DNA from: an uncultured Gammaproteobacteria bacterium
Lineage (GTDB): Bacteria; Pseudomonadota; Gammaproteobacteria; GCA-001735895
Direction: 5' to 3'
NCBI GenBank assembly: GCA_945787265.1
Contig: CALZHS010000011.1
Location: 1-6,257, forward strand
DNA length: 6,257 bases
Shown: positions 1 to 5,695 of the stretch, one piece after another
How the letters are laid out: the number at the start of each line of letters is the position of its first letter
How positions within the stretch are numbered: the stretch's first letter is position 1
The notes under the pieces: generated by a model
Seen by the model: the letters and a program-made list of their open reading frames with translations, nothing else
Database searches by the model: none
What the model was told of the DNA's origin: nothing
Made by a program: the position numbers and the translations under genes

Positions 1-455
1 AACTCAAAAGTATTCTCGACGGTCCAGTACCAGCGCTTGACCACCCAGGTTGATTTCCCTTTTATCCTGTCGCCTTCAATGGTGCCGCGCCAGGTAATCT
101 TCGCATCTTTGTAGGGGCATTCGGTCTCACTGATAAATTCTGTGCGGTCGCCGTCTGAGCGCACAAAATAGGGTCGGGCAGGATACTTACACCGGAGTTC
201 ACACTCTTTCGAAACGAAGGTTCCATTTTCGAAAACAAATGAATCAGGGGTGTCCTTGGGTTTACCGTCCGGACCCAGCGCGCCGGTGAAGGTCATACCG
301 TCGAGTGGGCCCGGTATAGGCTCCTCGTGCAGAACTGGATTTTGCGCTGACTGGATGTCGCTGGCTGCAGATAATGAAGTCCAGCCGGCGAGCCACAATA
401 GAGTAATCAATAACAGGCATGCATCGACCTTCGAGCATTGCAGACCATTGCTCAT
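1..455 (-). CDS. Unrecognised exported cysteine-containing protein, N-terminal 151 residues (C-terminus beyond window)
   Basis: An open frame runs from ATG at 455-453 to the left edge without a stop (151 codons plus two bases), so the C-terminus is missing. Residues 1-10 are mildly polar, 11-23 form a hydrophobic core (ACLLLITLLWLAG), and LSAAS around 28-32 is a plausible signal peptidase I site, so export to the periplasm or envelope is inferred. The mature part is not low-complexity. It has a proline/glycine stretch (46-66, IPGPLDGM), three cysteines (C85 and C89 in CELRC, C113 in TECP) that could form a disulfide or bind a ligand, and an aromatic segment KRWYWTVENTF near 140-150. Alternating polar and hydrophobic residues in 72-150 suggest a beta-rich fold. 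I do not recognise a named family. The Shine-Dalgarno is weak; the start is chosen because it opens directly into the signal sequence. It lies 148 bp downstream of the transglycosylase gene on the same strand, so cotranscription is possible but unproven. The coding reading is more secure than any function. Confidence 0.8.
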   Translation of the reverse strand, partial: MSNGLQCSKVDACLLLITLLWLAGWTSLSAASDIQSAQNPVLHEEPIPGPLDGMTFTGALGPDGKPKDTPDSFVFENGTFVSKECELRCKYPARPYFVRSDGDRTEFISETECPYKDAKITWRGTIEGDRIKGKSTWVVKRWYWTVENTFE

Positions 456-478
456 AACGCTTTCGATCTGGTTAACAT
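452..478 (-). other. Possible 8-codon leader ORF overlapping the next start codon
   Basis: On the minus strand, ATG at 478-476 opens an eight-codon frame (MLTRSKAL) that ends in TGA at 454-452. That stop shares ATGA with the start codon of the exported-protein gene at 455. This geometry is typical of translational reinitiation. No strong Shine-Dalgarno precedes the short ORF (only GTGG a few bases upstream), and one such overlap could easily arise by chance, so this is speculative. Confidence 0.15.
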
Positions 479-603
479 GACCACGTTGCATATCAAAGGG
501 TAACGCCTTTGCAGTTGCAACCTGCACATTACTCCAATCGCCGTGAAATTTCAAAACTGACGAGGGCCTGCTTTGCTATCGGGCCGTTATCTGCGGGTAA
601 TGG
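456..603. other. Intergenic region between transglycosylase gene and exported-protein gene
   Basis: These 148 bp separate two minus-strand genes. I see no intrinsic terminator after the transglycosylase stop; the GGCC copies near 565-586 could form at most a 4-bp stem. A perfect 10-bp palindrome, TGAAATTTCA, lies at 544-553. Read on the minus strand, TTGCAA (518-513) followed by TTTGAT after 17 bp is a weak promoter-like pair, each box matching about four of six consensus bases. The region may hold a promoter for the left-edge gene, but the evidence is thin. Confidence 0.3.
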
Positions 604-1182
604 TTATTGCTTGAACCAGTTTCTGTGCAGTGCGTTGATTACTTTATTGGGATAGATGGTTCGGCCGAGGCTACCATTGTAACGTGCTAGTGCTCGCCCG
701 AGGTCGTGTGGTTCCATGTCAATGTAATAGCGCAATATGGTGCAGCCCATTCTCAGGTTGGTGCGAATCTTGAAGAGATTCTGATCCGAAATTCCAATCT
801 CGTTAAGCCAGAAAGGCATGATTTGCATCAGGCCGCGCGCGCCGGAGACCGAGATCGCGAATTCGTCAAAGCGACTTTCCACCTCGATTACCGCGAGCAC
901 TAGTTCGGGTTCGATGCCTACGCGGCGAGCCTCGTAGTGAATCAGCTTGAGTAATTCGATGCGCACTTTCGGGTCTGCGACAAACCTTTCGAGCCGGCGT
1001 GACATATCGAGCAGCCAGACCTGAGCATCGAAGCGATCTTCAAATCCCGAATCCGATGCAATCGCCTCCTTGAGCAACTGGCGAAGCTCGGGATCAGTCG
1101 AGGCATTAGAGGAACTGGCCGCTGCATTTGCTAGCAGGGTCAGGATAACGGCTGCGGCGAGCTGGTTTAACCTGAGGCGCAT
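604..1182 (-). CDS. Exported lytic transglycosylase, SLT domain
   Basis: This 192-residue protein is predicted to cleave the MurNAc-GlcNAc bond of peptidoglycan non-hydrolytically, giving 1,6-anhydro-MurNAc ends, in the periplasm. Residues 1-22 look like a signal peptide (basic MRLRLNQ, hydrophobic 8-20, cleavage near ANAAA|S). Residues 30-75 are helical and charged. The SLT (Slt70-like) domain occupies about 85-185: the catalytic glutamate motif is VIEVESRF at 98-105 (E102 by family alignment), followed by SGARGLMQIMP at 113-123 and ARYNGS at 166-171, the expected order of family motifs. There is no LysM or other binding domain and no lipobox, so it is a minimal, probably soluble enzyme. Its start lies within the last codons of proS in another frame, overlapping by 16 bp; the Shine-Dalgarno is weak, which suits translational coupling. 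It is not clearly one of the named E. coli Mlt enzymes, so no symbol is given. Family is secure; its exact physiological role is unknown. Confidence 0.93.
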   Translation of the reverse strand: MRLRLNQLAAAVILTLLANAAASSSNASTDPELRQLLKEAIASDSGFEDRFDAQVWLLDMSRRLERFVADPKVRIELLKLIHYEARRVGIEPELVLAVIEVESRFDEFAISVSGARGLMQIMPFWLNEIGISDQNLFKIRTNLRMGCTILRYYIDMEPHDLGRALARYNGSLGRTIYPNKVINALHRNWFKQ

Positions 1183-2891
1183 TGGTCCGGATACAGTTTA
1201 TCAAGAAAAGCGGACAGCTCGTCGAGTGGAAGTTCCTGGGCCTTGTCATCCTTTCTGCCCTTGTATTCAAACTGCTGTGCCGCGAGTCCACGCTCGCTTA
1301 ACACGATGCGATGCGGTATCCCGATCAACTCCATGTCGGAGAATATCACCCCGGGACGTAGTGCCCGATCATCCAGCAATACTTCGAGATCTCTTTCCAG
1401 GCATTGCTGGTACAGTTTTTCAGTGGCCAGTTTGACAGGCTCCGATTTATGGTAATTGATCGGGCAGATTGCCAGCTGAAATGGCGCCAGCGCCGCCGGC
1501 CAGATAATCCCATGCTCGTCATGGTTTTGCTCGATTGCGGCGGCAACCACGCGCGTGACGCCAATGCCGTAACAGCCCATGAACGGGGCCACACCCTTGC
1601 CCTGTTCATCCAGAATCGAGGCCTGCATGGATTCCGAGTACTTCTGGCCAAGCTGAAAGATATGACCCACCTCGATACCGCGTAGAATTTTTAACTGCCC
1701 CGAACCGTCCGGACTCGGATCACCATCGACGACGTTGCGAATATCGACCGTTAACGGCTCTTCGCAATCTCGCCCCCAGTTGGCGTTGACAAAATGTTTG
1801 TCGTCCTGATTCGCACCACAGACGAAATCGCTGACGGCGGCGGCACTATGATCGACAAAGGTTTTGATGCCTAATCCGATGGGGCCGATAGAGCCGATAT
1901 CGCTGCCGAGACTTGCGCTGATTTGCTCGCGTTGGGCTAGCCGCAGGGGGCTTGCAACGCCATCGAGCTTTTCAGCCTTGAGCGCGTTCAGATCGTGGTC
2001 ACCGCGCAATACCAGCGCGACAAGGCCATTATCGTCGGCTTCGACAATCAGGGTTTTCATACATTGCTGCGCGCTTACGTCAAGTCCGTTGGCGAGATCT
2101 TCAATGGTGTACATTCCGGGTGTATCGACTGCCTGCATTTCCATCCCGGGTGCAGCGCGTTCGATCGCGGGAGACAGGGCCTCCACGGTTTCAATATTAG
2201 CGGCAAATTCACCCTGGTCCGAAAATGCGATCGCGTCTTCGCCGGAATCGGCGAGAACGTGAAACTCTTGCGAGGTACTGCCACCGATCGCACCCGAGTC
2301 GGCACTAACCGCGCGATAGTCGAGCCCGAACCGATCGAATATATTGATATAGGCCTGGTCCATGATTTCGTAGGAGCGCTGCATGCCATCCCGGTCGATA
2401 TCGAAGGAGTAGGCGTCTTTCATGATAAATTCGCGCGAGCGCATAACCCCGAAACGAGGCCTGATCTCATCGCGGAACTTGGTCTGGATCTGGTAAAAAT
2501 TGAGCGGCAACTGGCGGTAGCTGTTGACCTCGCGCCGGAATATGTCGGTGACGATTTCTTCATGCGTGGGCCCGATACAGGCATCCCGATGGTGCCGATC
2601 CTTAAGTCGCAGTAACTCGGGTCCGAACTGATCCCAGCGTCCCGATTCCTGCCACAATTCTGCCGGTTGAAACGAGGGCATTAATAACTCGAGTGCGCCG
2701 GCCTGGTTCATCTCCTCGCGAATGATTTGCTCTACCTTGCGTAATATTCTCAATCCAAGCGGTAACCAGCTGTAGATGCCGGCAGCATGCCTGCGGATCA
2801 TGCCGGCACGCAGCATGAGCTGATGGCTGATGATTTCAGCATCGACCGGGGTTTCTTTAAGTGTCGCCAGGTGGAAGCGGGAAGCTCTCAT
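1167..2891 (-). CDS. proS: Prolyl-tRNA synthetase (bacterial type with editing insertion)
   Basis: ProRS (EC 6.1.1.15) charges tRNA-Pro with proline using ATP in the cytoplasm. The 574 residues match the usual length of the bacterial form (E. coli 572). Domains in order: class II catalytic core about 1-220, with GPTHEE at 108-112 and motif 2 at FRDEIRPRFGVMR (139-151); the INS editing domain about 225-405, which clears mischarged Ala-tRNA-Pro, with Lys279 (QCMKT) at the number of the E. coli editing lysine, a GxxxP loop at 333-337 and His366; the return of the core with motif 3 in GCYGIGVTR (439-447); and the anticodon-binding domain about 470-574 (LLDDRALRPG at 505-514). Position 208 is Gln (SQEF), where E. 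coli has His. The start is supported by alignment of MRASRFHLATLKETP with the E. coli N-terminus, although there is no good Shine-Dalgarno next to it. The last 16 bp overlap the transglycosylase gene. A perfect TATAAT lies in the upstream gap. Confidence 0.98.
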   Translation of the reverse strand: MRASRFHLATLKETPVDAEIISHQLMLRAGMIRRHAAGIYSWLPLGLRILRKVEQIIREEMNQAGALELLMPSFQPAELWQESGRWDQFGPELLRLKDRHHRDACIGPTHEEIVTDIFRREVNSYRQLPLNFYQIQTKFRDEIRPRFGVMRSREFIMKDAYSFDIDRDGMQRSYEIMDQAYINIFDRFGLDYRAVSADSGAIGGSTSQEFHVLADSGEDAIAFSDQGEFAANIETVEALSPAIERAAPGMEMQAVDTPGMYTIEDLANGLDVSAQQCMKTLIVEADDNGLVALVLRGDHDLNALKAEKLDGVASPLRLAQREQISASLGSDIGSIGPIGLGIKTFVDHSAAAVSDFVCGANQDDKHFVNANWGRDCEEPLTVDIRNVVDGDPSPDGSGQLKILRGIEVGHIFQLGQKYSESMQASILDEQGKGVAPFMGCYGIGVTRVVAAAIEQNHDEHGIIWPAALAPFQLAICPINYHKSEPVKLATEKLYQQCLERDLEVLLDDRALRPGVIFSDMELIGIPHRIVLSERGLAAQQFEYKGRKDDKAQELPLDELSAFLDKLYPDQCASG

Positions 2892-2905
2892 AGGTATTCA
2901 AACGC

Positions 2906-2919
2906 GGTGCCGATGCACC
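2906..2919 (-). promoter_or_regulatory. Small hairpin in the proS leader
   Basis: On the minus strand, GGTGC-ATCG-GCACC forms a perfect 5-bp, mostly GC stem with a 4-base loop, ending 14 bases before the proS start. The preceding AAGGTG resembles a Shine-Dalgarno but is too far from the AUG in linear sequence and partly lies within the stem. It could modulate initiation, or it may be a chance inverted repeat. Confidence 0.3.
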
Positions 2920-2937
2920 TTGCAATTCATTCGGCGC

Positions 2938-2966
2938 ATTATAGAGATTCCACCAACGGTTAACAG
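2938..2966 (-). promoter_or_regulatory. proS: Candidate sigma-70 promoter for proS
   Basis: Read on the minus strand, CTGTTA (2966-2961) and a perfect TATAAT (2943-2938) are separated by 17 bp. The -10 box matches fully and the -35 box matches three of six positions. Transcription would start near 2931, giving a leader of about 40 nt. The site lies just after the DUF4124 stop codon, so proS may be transcribed independently, with or without readthrough. Confidence 0.5.
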
Positions 2967-2988
2967 GGAATTAAGAAATAAAGTCCCT

Positions 2989-3414
2989 TTACTGGCAAAA
3001 GCGCTCGACGTCCGCTTCGCTTTCGGTCTTACGTTCGTCAATTTCCTCGGTGGTCATATAGCGCGTGCTGCCGTCGGCGGATCGAAGTTTGATGCGATTA
3101 CTATTGTTAATAATCCTGAGATCCTCTTGCGCTTTCTCACAGGCTAGCCTGGCCTGGTCTTCGGGGACGGTTTCATTCTGAGCGCCACCGCCGGAGCCAC
3201 CTGCAGCCGTCTGGGAGCTATCGGGTGATGATAAGCGGGGCAGTGCTTTACCGGGATTACTCGGGGCCGATTGAACGCGAACGCCTTCGGTCTTGGCCGA
3301 AACGGGCGGTGCGTCACCGTAGTGGGTATTGCCTTCCTCGTCGACCCACTTGTGAATGGTTCCCGCACTCAATGACATTGAGGTCAGTAACATCAGGTAA
3401 ATCAAATAGCGCAT
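2989..3414 (-). CDS. DUF4124 domain-containing exported protein
   Basis: This is a 141-residue protein with a clear signal peptide (MRYLIYLMLLTSMSLSA, probable cleavage after A17) and so is probably periplasmic. Immediately after it, residues 18-37 (GTIHKWVDEEGNTHYGDAPP) carry the typical DUF4124 pattern, K-W-x-D-x-x-G-x-x-x-Y-x-D-x-P. The domain is common in small exported proteins of Gammaproteobacteria and has no established function. A low-complexity Ser/Pro/Gly/Gln linker follows (about 40-82, with GGSGGG at 72-77), then a charged helical C-terminus (85-139). Two cysteines, C92 and C140, flank that tail and could form a disulfide. The start is supported by AGGGA five bases upstream. It lies 97 bp upstream of proS on the same strand and diverges from the LysR-type gene, which may control it. 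Family assignment is secure; function is unknown. Confidence 0.93.
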   Translation of the reverse strand: MRYLIYLMLLTSMSLSAGTIHKWVDEEGNTHYGDAPPVSAKTEGVRVQSAPSNPGKALPRLSSPDSSQTAAGGSGGGAQNETVPEDQARLACEKAQEDLRIINNSNRIKLRSADGSTRYMTTEEIDERKTESEADVERFCQ

Positions 3415-3419
3415 GGTTT

Positions 3420-3424
3420 TCCCT
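3420..3424 (-). promoter_or_regulatory. Ribosome binding site of the DUF4124 gene
   Basis: AGGGA on the minus strand lies five bases before the ATG at 3414-3412. It is the clearest Shine-Dalgarno in the window at normal spacing and supports this start, which opens directly into a signal peptide. Confidence 0.6.
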
Positions 3425-3456
3425 GTTTCGCATTATTCTTTAGTCTACGAACCCAA

Positions 3457-3484
3457 AGAATAGTTGTCATCCAGATATTTACAA
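3457..3484 (-). promoter_or_regulatory. Candidate promoter for the DUF4124 gene
   Basis: On the minus strand, TTGTAA (3484-3479) and TATTCT (3462-3457) are separated by 16 bp. Each matches four of six sigma-70 consensus positions. The predicted start near 3450 gives a leader of about 35 nt. This is the best pair I found upstream of this gene, but the AT-rich region offers other possibilities. Confidence 0.3.
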
Positions 3485-3546
3485 TCTTTTTTTAATGTTA
3501 TCCCTTAGTCCCAGACGCTGTTTTTGTGGCAATCATCAATCAAATT

Positions 3547-3568
3547 TATCTATCCTGTAGGTATCTAT
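3547..3568 (+). repeat. Direct repeat TATCTAT, possible operator
   Basis: TATCTAT occurs at 3547-3553 and 3562-3568, start to start 15 bp, in the span where the -35 region of the LysR-type gene should lie. The flanks TTTAT (3545-3549) and ATAAA (3567-3571) are also mutually inverted. Repeats of this kind fit an AT-rich LysR-type binding site, but A/T richness makes chance repeats likely. Confidence 0.25.
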
Positions 3569-3578
3569 AAAAACAATA

Positions 3579-3584
3579 TATAAT
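3579..3584 (+). promoter_or_regulatory. Candidate -10 box of the LysR-type gene
   Basis: A perfect TATAAT lies 31 bp upstream of the LysR-type start codon. No recognisable TTGACA stands 16-18 bp upstream; the best hexamers match only two of six bases. This would be consistent with a weak or factor-dependent promoter. The surrounding sequence is AT-rich, so the match is less informative than it would be elsewhere. Confidence 0.4.
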
Positions 3585-3615
3585 ATCTTCCCGGATAAAT
3601 GGGCTAACGCACGCT

Positions 3616-4518
3616 ATGAGCGATCGCAGACTCAAGGTTTTCCATACCGTTGCCAAGTTGCTAAGTTTCACCAAAGCCGCCGAAGCGCTGCACATGACCC
3701 AGCCTGCCGTAACGTTCCAGGTACGTCAGCTGGAAGAATCTTTTAATACCCGCCTGTTTGATCGAACCCATAACAAGGTCAACCTGACGCCGGCCGGAGA
3801 ACGCGTTGCCGAGTTCGCAGAGCGTATTTTTGACCTCTATTCGGAGATGGAAAACACGGTTCGTGATTTGACCGGCGAGATCAGTGGTGCGCTGACCATC
3901 GGTGCAAGTACCACGATTGCCGAATACATGCTGCCAGCATTGCTCGGAGAATTTAAAAATCGTTACCCGGATATTAACCTGCGGCTCAAAGTTTCAAATT
4001 CCGAAGGCATCGTATCGATGGTTGAACACAACGTGATCGATCTTGGCGTGGTCGAGTCGGCGGTAAGCAACAAGAACCTGATCGTCGAAGTGTGTCATGA
4101 CGACCAGCTGGTTGTGATTACTGCGCCCGACCATGAACTCGCAAAACGCGGTGGCAAGGTGAAGGCCTCCGATATTGTCAGGTACCCTTTTGTTAGCCGC
4201 GAAGAAGGTTCCGGCACGCGCGAGGTTATTATGCAGTATTTGCTCGATGAAAAGATCAATCCCAGCGATTTGAACTTCAGCCTCGAGCTCGGCAGTCCGG
4301 AGTCGATCAAGGGTGCAGTTGAAGCCGGAATGGGAATTACTATAATTTCTCGCTCGATCATCGGTAAGGAATTAAAATTAAACACGCTTTGTGAACTGCA
4401 GCTTGATCCACCGTTGAGCCGACCTTTCTCCTTTGTTCGCCAGCGACAGAAATTTCGGGTCACGGTAATGGAGGAGTTACTCGAGTTCGCTCGATCCTAT
4501 TTCAAACAAAATCAGTAG
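3616..4518 (+). CDS. LysR-type transcriptional regulator, CysL/YeiE-like
   Basis: This 300-residue protein has the normal LysR-family length. The N-terminal winged helix-turn-helix covers about 3-62, with the recognition region SFTKAAEALHMTQPAVTFQV at 17-36, then RLFDR at 46-50 and LTPAG at 57-61. A linker helix follows (62-88). The effector domain starts at about 91 (GALTIGASTTIAEYMLP) and has the GASTT loop at 96-100 and REEGSGTRE at 195-203. That pair resembles the CysL/YeiE subgroup, whose studied members respond to sulfur compounds such as sulfite; the ligand here is inferred and unproven. The start is the first ATG leading into the HTH; the Shine-Dalgarno is poor. It diverges from the DUF4124 gene and is followed 37 bp later by perM, probably in the same transcript. 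The divergent gene, its own gene and perM are plausible targets, but no sulfur-assimilation gene lies in the window to support a sulfur role. Confidence 0.94.
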   Translation: MSDRRLKVFHTVAKLLSFTKAAEALHMTQPAVTFQVRQLEESFNTRLFDRTHNKVNLTPAGERVAEFAERIFDLYSEMENTVRDLTGEISGALTIGASTTIAEYMLPALLGEFKNRYPDINLRLKVSNSEGIVSMVEHNVIDLGVVESAVSNKNLIVEVCHDDQLVVITAPDHELAKRGGKVKASDIVRYPFVSREEGSGTREVIMQYLLDEKINPSDLNFSLELGSPESIKGAVEAGMGITIISRSIIGKELKLNTLCELQLDPPLSRPFSFVRQRQKFRVTVMEELLEFARSYFKQNQ

Positions 4519-4555
4519 CATCAATTGAAACAAGCTTTAAGTAAAACTGCCCGCC

Positions 4556-5617
4556 ATGTTTGATATTTTACAACAGTGGTACCGTCGCCATTTCACCGAT
4601 CCGCAAACCGTTATTTTTGCGTTTATACTGGTGGCCGGTGCGCTGCTGATTTTTGTCCTGCATGCACATCTGTTGCCGATTCTTGTCGCAATGATTATTG
4701 CCTACCTGGCTGAAGGATTGGTGGCATGGTTGCATAAGATTAATCTTGGACGAACGGTAGCGGCGAGCATTGTAACCGCGCTTATGATTACGACGATCAT
4801 CCTGGTGTTTTTCGTGTTATTACCGCTGCTATCCAAGCAGGTTACCGAGTTGTTCCGCGAGATGCCGAATATGCTGAGTCAGGGCCAGCATCTACTGCTG
4901 CAGCTTCCCGAGCAGTATCCTGATTACGTCTCCGCGCAGCAGATCGAGGAAGTTCTGACGCTGGCACGCACCGAATTGACCTCTTTTGGACAGCGCGTGG
5001 TGAGCATATCGCTGTCGTCAGTTGTCGGTATCATCACCTTCCTCGTTTACATGATATTACTGCCGCTGATGGTATTCTTTTTCCTCAAGGACAAGGACCT
5101 GATTCTTCGCTGGCTCGCTGATTTTCTGCCTGAAGAGCGTCGCTTGCTGCGCACCGTCTGGGCAGAACTTGATGTCAAGATTGCGAGTTACGTGCGCGGC
5201 AAGGTCATTGAGGTTTTGATTATCTGGGTGGCGAGTTATATCGCTTTTGCGATTATGGGGCTTAATTACGCGATGCTGCTCAGCCTTGCGGTCGGCCTGT
5301 CGGTTATTATTCCATACGTCGGCGCTACCGTGGTTACTATCCCTGTCGCCCTGATCGCCTTTTTCCAGTGGGGGTTCACGTCGGAGTTTGGCTGGTTAAT
5401 GGCAATTTACGGCTTTATCCAGTTCCTGGATGGCAACTTGCTGGTACCTTTACTGTTCTCGGAAGTGGTCAATTTACACCCCGTGGCGATCATCGTTGCG
5501 GTCGTATTTTTCGGCAGTTTATGGGGTGTGTGGGGTGTTTTCTTTGCAATCCCGCTGGCGACCTTAATCCAGGCGATTATCAAGGCCTGGCCCTCGGATG
5601 AGCTAATTGCCGAATAA
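4556..5617 (+). CDS. perM: PerM-like inner-membrane protein, AI-2E transporter family
   Basis: This is a 353-residue polytopic inner-membrane protein, the same length as E. coli PerM (YfgO), which it resembles throughout, including the N-terminus (QQWYRRHFTDPQ) and C-terminal region (VFFAIPLATLIQAIIKAWP). Hydrophobic segments lie near 17-57 (probably two helices), 66-92, 153-177, 217-235, 238-270 and 280-342 (several helices). A soluble loop of about 60 residues (94-150) separates the early and later helices. Family motifs are FFFLKDKD (174-181), SYVRGKV (211-217), IPYVGA (252-257), DGNLLVP (292-298) and NLHPVAI (306-312). The family includes proteins reported to export autoinducer-2 and others linked to Na+/H+ exchange; PerM's substrate is not settled. 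The start is supported by homology, not by a good Shine-Dalgarno. It lies 37 bp after the LysR-type gene with no terminator between, and 78 bp before dapA. The subfamily name is more secure than any transport function. Confidence 0.9.
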   Translation: MFDILQQWYRRHFTDPQTVIFAFILVAGALLIFVLHAHLLPILVAMIIAYLAEGLVAWLHKINLGRTVAASIVTALMITTIILVFFVLLPLLSKQVTELFREMPNMLSQGQHLLLQLPEQYPDYVSAQQIEEVLTLARTELTSFGQRVVSISLSSVVGIITFLVYMILLPLMVFFFLKDKDLILRWLADFLPEERRLLRTVWAELDVKIASYVRGKVIEVLIIWVASYIAFAIMGLNYAMLLSLAVGLSVIIPYVGATVVTIPVALIAFFQWGFTSEFGWLMAIYGFIQFLDGNLLVPLLFSEVVNLHPVAIIVAVVFFGSLWGVWGVFFAIPLATLIQAIIKAWPSDELIAE

Positions 5618-5628
5618 GCAGCAATTTC

Positions 5629-5655
5629 TTGTACATTCACAGCAGTCTTTATAAC
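5629..5655 (+). promoter_or_regulatory. dapA: Possible promoter for dapA
   Basis: In the 78-bp perM-dapA gap, TTGTAC (5629-5634) and TATAAC (5650-5655) form a promoter-like pair. The -10 box matches five of six bases, but the -35 matches only three and the 15-bp spacer is short. Predicted transcription start is near 5662. dapA could equally be read from the upstream perM transcript, as I see no terminator in the gap. Confidence 0.3.
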
Positions 5656-5695
5656 ATACGCCCCTTGATTGGCCATGGGAGAACCGGGGTTGTCC

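Larger units (their letters stand above)
3415..3615. promoter_or_regulatory. Divergent intergenic control region
   Basis: These 201 bp separate the divergent DUF4124 and LysR-type genes and are visibly richer in A/T than the flanking coding DNA, especially 3470-3510 and 3540-3600. They must carry promoters in both directions. LysR-type regulators usually bind such a region to control themselves and the divergent gene, so an operator here is expected; candidate repeats are listed separately. The T-run at 3487-3493 has no GC-rich stem before it and is not a terminator. Confidence 0.55.

Noticed and set aside
250..480. Plus-strand 76-codon open frame at the left edge
   Set aside because: It is antisense to the exported-protein gene, has no recognisable domain, and the minus-strand reading gives a signal peptide and a plausible folded protein.
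556..590. Possible terminator after the transglycosylase gene (GGCC copies)
   Set aside because: The copies can pair over only about four bases with mismatches outside, and no T-run follows on the minus strand.
1864..2615. Long plus-strand frames (132 and 206 codons) inside proS
   Set aside because: They are the antisense of a strongly conserved ProRS coding region; their composition is what reverse reading of that gene gives, and no family motif appears.
2972..2991. AAAG/CTTT inverted repeat at the DUF4124 stop as a terminator
   Set aside because: The stem is only four A/T-rich pairs with a three-base loop and no proper T-run, too weak to count.
3484..3503. T-run as an intrinsic terminator in the divergent gap
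   Set aside because: No GC-rich stem precedes it on either strand, and no gene ends into this region; it fits an AT-rich promoter element better.
3599..3607. Start-stop mini-ORF (ATG GGC TAA) just before the LysR-type gene
   Set aside because: Two codons and a stop 8 bases before the real start could in principle affect initiation, but it has no Shine-Dalgarno and is expected often by chance.
4095..4463. Minus-strand 122-codon frame within the LysR-type gene
   Set aside because: It is antisense to the conserved effector domain and shows no domain or ribosome site.
4519..4555. Small palindromes TCAATTGA and AAGCTT between the LysR-type gene and perM
   Set aside because: They are short, common and not arranged as a terminator or a convincing operator.
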